64,000 nt of DNA from Blattamonas nauphoetae (taxonomy: Eukaryota; Preaxostyla; Oxymonadida), in the NCBI GenBank assembly GCA_033064195.1, contig JARBJD010000023.1:310001-374000 (forward strand), given 5' to 3'. Positions within the stretch are counted from its first letter, which is position 1. Every line of letters starts with the position of its first letter. The position numbers were made by a program, and so were the translations under genes. Shown here in pieces: positions 33,387-43,500 of this stretch. The notes beneath the pieces are model-generated. The model ran no database searches. It had not been told where the DNA came from and saw only the letters and a program-made list of their open reading frames with translations.

Positions 33387-35840
33387 ATGAGTCGAACGAA
33401 ACAAATCCCAGACACACTTAACCTGAATAAAACAACATTTGACGCTACAAACTGTATTTCTCCACGTAGTTTCACTTTATTTTTGACAGATGCTCAGGAC
33501 CGCTTCGCTAGTCAGGGTGATCCACAAAAATTGAAGCAGGGAATAGAGAAACTAAAAACAGAATTAGAAGAAACAAAACAGCATCTCACTGAAACTGTTC
33601 ACACCAATTATGAAGCATTTATTAACACATCAAACCAAATTCATGGTTTTTCATCGTCATCTTCATCTCTCTAGACATGGAAACACATCTCAACGAAGTT
33701 GAACGAAATTTATCGCAAATGAAGGATCTAATATTGAGTTTGCACAATGAGGCACAATCATTTTTAGTGGGTTTGCTTATTGTCGAGCATCACGTCTTCA
33801 CTTATTTCAGAACCAGGCGAAAATCCAAAATCGATTGTCCCGCTTGCTCCAACATTTCAGTCGAACACGGAAGAGAATTTTGAAGATGAATTGAATGTGT
33901 ACATACAAACACGACGTTTTGAAGAAGCTGTAAATCTGATCGAAACTCATCGCCAAAATGGAACCAACAAAGACCTCGTAGAAAACTGCATGAACAAACT
34001 TGCAGATCGACTCAGTCATGACCAGCAACATCTTGTGGTGATTGGAGAATTGAAAAAGGTTATTAACTGGTTGATCCAACTCAATCACAAAGAAGAAGCT
34101 CGGGAACTTTTCTTCAGGCACCGCTCAAAAATGATCAAAGCAGAGAAAATCGGCTTGAAATTTCAAGGGGATATTGTCCTCTATGTGAGAGATTACTCAA
34201 AATCTTTCTTCCAATCTCTCAACCGGGCATGGATTGATTATTCAAATACATTCAAAGAAAGAATCATGTTCCCGGATTTCTTTGCATGGATGCTTAGCCA
34301 AATTTATATTTTCTGTGATACAATCAACACGGAAGTCCTTTCGAGTGATTCTCTTCAATTTATTGGTGAGAGTATGTCAATTGCTCTCGACGCCTGTGAA
34401 ACGACTGATTCTAGTCTTCATCTAACTTTCCTCCTCAAAGACCGTTTTATCCACTATTTGAATGAAGCAATTAACAGCTGGAATATTGAAGAAACATTTG
34501 AACAACTCATCGAAGAAGAATCGAAACCGCGCCAAGTCAAAGACTCAAAAGGAAAAATGGTCACCACATCGTGGGAAAGTCGATCTATTCTGTATTCGGA
34601 GTTAATTGGGCGAAAGAAACGCGAATTACCTCAAAACCCAACTCTCCGACTTCTCCGCAGTGGACAAGCTTTCTTTACCCATGTATATGGATATCTTAGT
34701 GAATTGAACCAAATCAAGACTCCTGAGGTATCATTTTTTCACATTTTCTTGGTGTAGATCCGACAAGAACTACTCAACTGGGTGACTCAACTTCCGAAGT
34801 TCTATTTTCTGAAATTGACCACAACTGCAGAAAGCCAGAACATTTATACAAACCCCCAACAGGTTTCTTTAATTTTTTGTGTCGAAATGCTCCTTTCTGT
34901 CAGACTCTCTCTGTAATTGCAACGATGCAGAACATCGTCTCATACCTGATCAACCCACTTCAAATGGAGATTGCTCCATCAAGTGAGGATGTTCAAATCT
35001 TGTCAGTTGAACTGAACAAAATGATAACAACGATGACAAAGCGCTTCATGTTCACACAAATCGTAACTCTTCTCCATTCCACCTTGGAGATTGATAAACA
35101 AAATTACGAGAGTGTATGTTCATTACTCTTGTCCAATATCACGCTATTCCTTTTTTCGATCATCCATTTGCAACAGGATACTTTTACAGACAATCCAGTT
35201 AGCATTTCAAATGGCTTCACAAAACTCACAGTTGCCATTGCAGAAATCAACAGATCATACCGCATCCACTTCCCAAATTCGTCCACAGTTCCGTTTATGG
35301 CCGAGCTGCTCCTCAACACGTTGTATCTTCTCGCCAAGTTCAACGTCGAAGGGCAACCTGACGATTTCGATAAAGACTCTCCACTTGAGTTGCCCGGTCT
35401 TGGAGTTGGTGGAGTGCACCAACTGCTCTTGGATGTGTCATTCTTTGGGGCAGCGTTTCAGAAATTCATGAATGACAGCATCGAGACCTATATGCATAAG
35501 GTATTTGATCGCTTTTTTGGTTATATTATTCTTCAGTTGAAAAAACGTATTGTGAATCTGTTTGAAGCCATTCATCCCGAGTTTGAAGGCACAGATTGGC
35601 TACGAGTTTGCATTGCTTCTCATATCATTTTTCAGAAGGAATCGTTCTATTCTGATGAAGCACTATTTGCTTTCCTCAACCTAATTTCCGTCCATACAAG
35701 TCTCGACTCGATTTTGTATCCTGATAAGTGAGCACTCATTCATGGATTTCTGTGTTTGCTTCCATCGATTTCACAGCGCCAATCCCAATCAAAAGCAGCA
35801 GCAACGCTCAACGAGGGTGTTGAAAAGGCACTTCGATTGA
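33387..35840 (+). CDS. EXO84: Exocyst complex subunit Exo84 (EXOC8-like)
   Basis: Eight exons (33387-33645, 33675-33770, 33811-34727, 34758-34862, 34904-35113, 35177-35500, 35537-35727, 35777-35840) give 721 residues. The introns are 29, 40, 30, 41, 63, 36 and 49 nt. The N-terminus has the Exo84 signature: a helix ending VHTNYEAFINTSNQIHDMETHL. A variable linker follows, then the helical C-terminal rod (DELNVYIQTRRFEEAVNLIE, VLYVRDYSKSFFQSLNRAWID). No PH domain is seen, unlike animal EXOC8 but as in some protists. Exo84 tethers secretory vesicles to the plasma membrane. Exon 7 contains a 30-base segment (35606-35635) with full intron signals but no stop and no frame change, so two protein forms are possible. 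Confidence 0.8.
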
Positions 35841-36106
35841 TTTTAGAGTTGAATGCGCTGTTATTTTCCATTTTCTCGTTTTGTCACGATTTCCCAAATA
35901 CACGTCTTCGATGGTGTGCATTGTAATGTATTTTGACCGACGTTCAATCTACAACCTCCATTGTGGTTTGGGTAATGAGTCAATCGATTCCACAGGATAA
36001 TTGACTGTGGGTATGGGTCTTGATCTCCACGATTGGACAACATTCGAGGTAGGCTTGTTTTTGTTCTCAATCTTTCGTAATTATGTTTTTTCCTTCGAAT
36101 TGATAG

Positions 36107-36952
36107 ATGCCACGAAACCCACATAACATGCAGAAACGCCTTGCTGCCTCCATTCTTGATTGCGGCATTCAACGCATCTGGCTCGATCCACAGGAAATGT
36201 CACACATTTCAATGGCCAACTCACGTATGATCTTTCATACTTTATCCATTTTTATGTCATATTCAGGTCACAACGTGAGAAAAATGATCAAAGAAGGTTT
36301 GATCATCAAACGCCCCGAAAACTCCCCATCCCGCTACAGAATTCGCAAGCGCGTTTGCTTCTCTCTGTTATTCATCTCTTTATTCAATTTTCTTGAAAAT
36401 ATCGCCTATTGTCGTTCGAATTTCCAAACCAATCATTCCAACCAACTCCTCCTCCTTAGCTCGAAGCCAAACGTAAGGGCAGACACACTGGTACTGGTAA
36501 GCGTCGTGGTACTCGCGAGGCCCGTATGTCATCAAAGACTCTCTGGACTCGCCGTATCCGCGTTCTCCGTCGCTTCCTGAAACGTTATCGTGATTCTGGC
36601 AAAATTGACGTTCACTTGTATCATAGCCTGAAGCTTAAGGCAAAGGGTAATGAGTTCAAGAACAAGGTATCACCATTCATCTATTATCTCATCCAATTCT
36701 TCCTTTATTAAGCGTGTTCTCCTCGAACATGTCATCAAGGCTAAGAGCGAAAACCTGAAGAGGAAATTGGTTAATGCTCAAAATGAGGCTCTTCGTCAAA
36801 AGAACGCTGCCCTTAAGGCCAAGCGTGTGAAGAAGGCCGCTCTTCAAGATGGATTTGTCCAGGCCAAAGCTGCTGCTAAACCAGAAGCTACAAAGAAACC
36901 ACAGACAGCTGAAAAGACTCAAGCCACAAAGGCAAAGAAGGGAGGAAAGTAA
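36107..36952 (+). CDS. RPL19: 60S ribosomal protein eL19
   Basis: Four exons (36107-36224, 36267-36352, 36460-36666, 36713-36952; introns 42, 107 and 46 nt) give 216 residues. Family blocks: [71 protein letters not shown] and [16 protein letters not shown]. The C-terminus is an alanine/lysine-rich tail, somewhat longer than in animals. eL19 forms intersubunit bridge eB12. The ATG directly follows a TAG acceptor (36106); a 5'-UTR intron starting near 36049 is likely. Confidence 0.95.
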
Positions 36953-37213
36953 AGATGTTCTTTTTGCTTTACACTTCGCCCGTGAGCATCGAATGAACGC
37001 GAGACCTCTGGTCTGCTCTAATCAAGAGTATATTCTGTCTCGTGACTGGTTTCGGATGGGATGATACAAAATGTGGAATCTTCATCCTTCCTGGAAGGAT
37101 TCATCCAAATTTGAGGACTTTGTATCTGTAAGAACAATTGTGAATAAGAACTGGATCCAGTTTCTTTCAGGTCCTGTCTGTACATCCAATTTCACATTTA
37201 GTATTTACTTCCA

Positions 37214-40200
37214 ATGACGTCAAGTCTTCCTCAACACTCCTCTCAGAAAGAAAACCATCCAACCTCTTCGTCCGTTTACCCAAATCTCGACAGGATCATT
37301 CATTCCCTCCGTTCTTCCATTAGAATCGATTCTATCAATACAATTCGACCGCGAGGCATCATTTTATCATCTCCCTTGTTTTCTTTGATTCGGATCAACC
37401 GGCTACTTCAGTATTATCACAATATCCCGACTTCCTTTTTATTCCTTCAAAATTTGACCATAAATGAAATAAATTCAGCTATATCATCCCTTCCCAAGAA
37501 TCTCACTTCTAAGGATGATCCAGAATTGAAAGAAATAGATCCAGAATCGAATGTAAGTCTCTCAACAACACCACCTTTCATCCATTCTCAACAGGCAATC
37601 ATCACATTCCCGAAAACTGTATTCTCAGAGATCCTCCAGCTCATTGACATCGGATATCGACGACTTCCATCGCCTGTTTTGGAGAATTCTATCTCGACCT
37701 TCACAAAACGAATCGTTACTCAGTCAAAGGAATTACAATCGAATTCAAGAATTTCTGGTGATGAACAGTTGGAATATGGTGTCACAAGAATCGCCCTTAC
37801 ATCTGAGCTCTGTTTGTCACTTCTTCAAGAGGGCAAAATCGAAGATACGAGTGAGATTTTACTTCGAGAAGCATCTGTCGTCCCCTCTCTGTCAATTCAT
37901 CACTTTCACCTTGGTCTCTCGTTGTTTGCGCAAGGTTTTCCCGTTTTGGTCTCAATATCTCTCAATTTTCTTGATTAATTGCCAATTATTCTTCCCTTTA
38001 GGACTCACTGATCTCGCGGTCAAAATTACAATAAATATCGTTGATAGAATGCTTCAACGTCAACAATCAGATGAGAAATCGACAACTGAAGATCTTCAAT
38101 CTCTGAACACCAGTGTCACCTTCAATTCAGATGTCACAACTGACATTTCAATCGCTGCCTTTGGACTCGTACAGCAAGCTGTATTCTCTTGTTACCGTGA
38201 TCGAAGGTTGTATGATGTGATTGGCTTTCGAAATATTGCTTTTGAACTCGCCCAATGGACTATGGCACGCCGTCGACTCGAACAAACACAAGATCCCCAT
38301 TCTCTCGACTCAGTTATCACAAATCTGGTTCGAATAGAGCAAATATGTTTATGCTCAGTTGATATGCTGTGCAGAGTCGAGAAAAATTTCGACATTTACT
38401 CAAAATTGAATCATTTTAAGACAACCATCATCATCTCACTCCTCAACCAAATCCTGACAAAGCATCCCGCTCTTTCCCCATCACAAGAATCAACAGACCA
38501 GTCGCCTTCAGATCATCCCCACCCTGAAACTCCATCATCTGAACTCAAAGCCCTCATCCACCGTCTCAGAAATGTGAAATGTCCAACTTTCTCTCATCTG
38601 GAACTCTCGGTTATTCTCTCAATAATTGCATGCTGTAGCCACTCTGGGAATCTTGATTTGTCGTCCATCTTACTCACTCTTGTGTCAGATCATCCGCTCC
38701 TCGTGCACTCACTCAATCCAACCAACATCCCGAAGTTCCTTCTTCTCTCCTCGTCACACTCCACTCTCCTTTCCTCTCATCGACTCCTCTTCTGTTTTCA
38801 TTCAGTTGCCGGACTCAGCAGGGCAACCACTCGTCGTTCTTTTGTGAACACATTCACGTCACTTCTCCACACCCTTCAGTTTTCAATCTCTCAAGAACTT
38901 CCACAACCACGGTCAACGTCCGCTTCGTCAATGTCACACCGAAGTGTCACGACCTTCTCTCCATTCACGGTGTTGTTCCTGTTGATGGGAACAGAAGCAT
39001 GCTGTGAAGCAGTAAAATGGATGCTCACTCACGCGACACTCCAAGACAATGATTCCGAGGATGCACCGACAGTCCCCTCTCTTATGTCGGTCCTTCAGAA
39101 TGGAATTGAGTGGGTTTGTGCAGCCGTTGAATGGATTTTTGCAGATCGGATCAAGTCTTCCATGAATGAAATCTCTGACGTCACTACGCTTCTCAATGTC
39201 CCAACTGAAAAACCAACAAAGTCCACACTTCCTCAACTTGGACCTGGAAAATCGAATGTCGCATCAGAACCCAGTGCTAAGGGTGGGTTGATATCAAATC
39301 TTCTCAAAATGTGCAGCGCGTCTGTGCGAACAACAGTTGATGTGATGCTTTGTGAGAAAGACAAGCCCGAAAAGAAAGGGAAAAGGGGGAAATCGAAAGA
39401 TTCATCCAAAAATCCTGAATCCAACCCGCCATGCTCGGTCAATCCGGATCTCATCGTGAACAGGATCCCTCGCATACCAAACGATCACGATTATCGCTCA
39501 AGAGGGAATGATCAAGTTGAGACAAGCCGAGAAAAGGCAGCTCAAAGAAGTGATGATGGGTTGGAGGCTGAGGAAGTGAAAAAGAGGGTCCCAAGTGCCT
39601 TTGGGAGGGTTGAGATTGGAAGGATGTGGAACCCTGAAACTCTCGAGTCTGATGTCTCAACCACGACGAACATAGCGATTGTGACAGGATGCACTGTTTC
39701 TGCCTCGGCACTGGATGAGGAGTGCGAATGGAGTGACATCGATGCTCTGTGTGAGTCGTGTCTGATCACACTGGGGAACATGTTCATGGTGCACGATTAC
39801 TCATACACCACACTCGCCCTCTCAACCCCGTCGGCCTCTTTCTTCTCAGCCATTCCTGGACTCACAGATCAGGATCAGCCAATCAACAGCGCTTTTCAGT
39901 CGGCACTGTTGAGTTTCTCTCTGTGTCATTCGTTGAATCCATCTTCTTCTCGACTTCGCTTCTCAATGGCGTGTTTGTTGGAAAGAATGGGCCGTCGAGA
40001 GGAAGCCGAAGCACTCCTCAAAGTCTGTTCTTCTTTTTCTTTCTCATCTTTGACTTCAGAGACTCCTGGCGACTGATCCAGACAACATCCCGGCTTTGTC
40101 TCTCTTCAGTGTCATCCACCTCCGACATGCCGTCTCCACAAGATCACCCACATCTCTCCAGCTTGCTCATCACATGGCACAGACTGCACTCACCATCGTT

Positions 40201-40413
40201 GGTCGAAATGGATCTGAAAAGGCGGAGAAGAGCCGGCTCTACACGGGTCGGACGGAGAGATGGGTTGATGTTTCTCGACTTGTGATCGAGCGAGTGAAGA
40301 ATGCTTCAGAAGGGAGCGTGTTTGAGCACGAGGAAGCAGATAGAACATTGATAGATTTGGCAATGCTGTTCGATTATGATGCAGCATCGCTCGTTCCTCC
40401 TCTTCATTTTTAA
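37214..40413 (+). CDS. Large TPR-containing protein, possibly TTC7/Ypp1-like
   Basis: Four exons (37214-37552, 37595-37934, 38002-40022, 40060-40413; introns 42, 67 and 37 nt) give 1017 residues. The C-terminus holds TPR-like helices: ALLSFSLCHSLNPSSSRLRF, MACLLERMGRREEAEALLKR, LLATDPDNIPALSLFS. A mid-region FGLVQQAVFSCYRDRRLYDV block and a conserved-looking CEWSDIDALCESCLITLGN are reminiscent of TTC7, the scaffold that brings PI4-kinase III alpha to the plasma membrane. I rate that as suggestive only. A basic linker lies around residue 720-740 (KPEKKGKRGKSKDSSKN). The first intron (42 nt) is a perfect GTAAGT...CAG intron that is a multiple of three and lacks stops. Confidence 0.6.
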
Positions 40414-40523
40414 TTCTCTCTTTGTTGTCTGTAGTCTTCATTCGAACTCTTGATTTCTGAACACATTTCTCAAAACAGTGAGGGAAACAATTCGCTCGAA
40501 ACAGAACTGAAACACCAATTAAA

Positions 40524-43500
40524 TCAATAAAAATCTCGTTCATCGGAAAGGAGTTGAGTGATCGGGCCATAGCGAATCGCCCTCACACTCAGGACCGGAG
40601 TCAGGTCTTGTTTGATGTCATTCTTCGGACTGTCCTCACTCGGGGTGGGAGAATTTGAGTTCAATAGAGTATCAGGATGCGTCTGAATGTTCTTCAGAAA
40701 CAGTCGTGGTGGGCTTGGAAACTTGATTTCTGTCTCCTTTCGTGTCAGTGATTCCGCTTTCTTCAGTTGCGATGACACCCCAGACAGCCATTCAGTGATC
40801 TCGGTTTGTGTGTCCTGTGCTGTCGATTTGTGGATCGAAAGGAGGGCTGAATCATCGAAACCTGTTTGGATGGTGTCGTTTTTGTTGTTGAAGCCAGCAA
40901 AGAGCTTTCCTGTGTCGGAATACCGCATCTGCTCCTTCTCAAGGCTGATCAGAACAATTGCGGCTGGATTGGTCACTTGTTTGTAGTCCTCGTTTGATGA
41001 CAACTGCGAGACGAGGCTTTCGAGGATGTGTTTGTTTGATTGCTGGGAGCGTGGAAGTTGCGGAGGGTATGGATAGAAGCCAGGGACCTCACTGAGTTCG
41101 TACGGGGCTTCGTAATCGTACGACGAGAAGACGCTCACGATCTGTCCCGTGTGCATCAGAGCAGTACCAATTGCGGCCATCTCGTGACCTCGAACAATCA
41201 AATCAAGATTGTTGGCAGCCATGAATCGACGTGTGGCTTTCTCAGAGAATCTGGCTCTGTGCTCGAGAGGCATATCAACATCGCTTGGATCGTTCCAGAT
41301 CGACGAGTAGGCGGCCTCGTAGCGAAGATTGCGAGGGCCGTTTCGATTGTCCATGTCTTCGAGGCTGTCGTAGTCCTTGGTGTCTGAGAGGAGAGGCTTG
41401 ATGTCCAGAGTCGGGAGGGATGCTGAGATTCCACCATGCGTGATGAAGATTCGACGACAGCACGTTGCGTCTTTCTCCGAGGGGGAATCAGTGAGAGTGA
41501 CTTTGATGGAATATGGCATCTTTTTGAACATGGCCACAAGTTGGAGGAGAATCGTCCATTGATCCTTGAGGAAGGTGTTGTCGTGGCAAAACGACTCAAA
41601 CAACCGCCAGGGCCAACTGAGGCGTTGTTCAGTGATGTACTGTGAATCGTGGTTTCCCTTCAGAAGGACGATCTTGGAGGGATACTTCATTCGATAGAGG
41701 AGGAGCAGCACGAGGACTTCGAAGGAGAAGTAACCTCGGTCGATGTAGTCTCCAGCAAAGACGATCAGGTGGTCGCTACTTGGGTCTTCCAGGATGGGAT
41801 CCACAACACTCAAAACATGAAGAAGCGCATTGAAGTTCCCGTGGAGGTCCCCAACAACGAAAAGGCCGGACGGAAGACCGGTTTTTGATGTGTCTGGGGA
41901 ACAACAGAGAGTCCGCTCCAAGAAAAGATCTGAATTCTCTTTCAACGCGAAGAATTCTGTGCACAATTTGACAAAAGCAGAAAATTGAGACCCGCTGAAG
42001 GCCTGGCCTGAGATGCTCATCTCGAGAGGTGGGTTGACGTCGGGGACTAGTCGGAGATGGCCGTTTCTGAACTCCCACACATATCGAGGGACCGGCGTGC
42101 CTTTCTGAGTGGAGACGACGAACGGATAAAGGGTATTTGTGAAATCAGACAAGGATTGTTTGAAGGAGGCAAGGTCGAGTGAGTTGAGTTTGTCAAGTGT
42201 GGTTGGAAGAGGAATGAGAGGGAGTGTGGGTGGAATAACTGTGGTGATGGTCCCTTCTGGAATGGTTGTTCTTTGGAATGCGGGAGGGAGAAAGATGTGT
42301 GACCAGAACGGTCGGTGAACGGGAATGTGAGGGTCGAAGAAGGAATGATATGGATGGTTCATTGAGATCAGGAGGTCGATGCAGGGTGAGAATGTCTTCG
42401 AATAGACGAGTTCTTCGTCGAGAGGGTGTGTCACGTATTGTGTTCTGGGCCGAGTGATGGTTGATGACGTTGGAAGGTATCGCTGGTGGTTGTGCCATTT
42501 CACGAGGAATGATGTATTCTCAGTCTGAATCACACCGATTGCTTGACAGTGCCCGTTGCAAGGAACGAGAGGAGTGTTGTTTACGCATTGACAACGATGG
42601 TTGATGGTTTCTGTGATTGATGATGATTGTGGACATTCATGTCGATTCTGTTCGAAGGGGTGCATGTATGGAGTCGGAGTCTGGTGCAGTTGCTTGATTG
42701 GTTTGGTATCTTTCATCCAGGGACAGCAGATGCTCTGAACAAACTTGTGGAGTTTGGCATCCTCTTTCGATTTTTGTTGGAGTGTGACTGGAGGAGACAT
42801 GGTGTGTGATGTGAGAGAGATGGTGAGTGGAGGGAGAGGCATCAGACTCGTCTGCGGGATGGAAGAAGCACTGAAGAGGAGAGGGTCCTTCGAATGATCA
42901 ACGAGTTGGTCGCTCGGCCAGATAAGACGAAGAGTTCGGCCAAAATCATCCCAGCAGTTCTCGAACATCTCAATTGACTGGAAGAGGGCTGATTTCAATC
43001 GGTATTTGTCTCCTTTCTTCGGTTGTTTTGGATCGTTGGAGTTGTTTGTGGGAGGGACTTGCTCCTTCGGAGACTCAGTCGATTCGTCGATGAGTCCTTG
43101 AACGTCATCGTGTGAATATTGCAGGTTCAGCATTTCATCAAACATCAGTGCAAAGAGAGGGAACCAAGTTTTCTTATCGTCGTGATCGTGTGGGAGGGGT
43201 ATGTTTTCAGGTTGGTTTGTTTCTCCACACCACTCCAAAAGGCATGTGTTGACCCATTCGATGATCTGAGAGAATGAATGGCTTATTCGACGGTCTTTTT
43301 CGCTGACCCGCCGTCTCCACAGCTCGTGCAGCTCATACTCACTCAGAGCAGTGAGGAGGCTTTGGGGGAGGGGAGTGTGAGACAGAGAGTTTGATGATTT
43401 GTCGTTCGCTGGGACAGACGTCTTCAAATTGTCGGCCATCTGCTGAAGATCCCACAGGAAACGAGCAACTGATGACATTCCTTGTGGGATTTTGTGTCCA

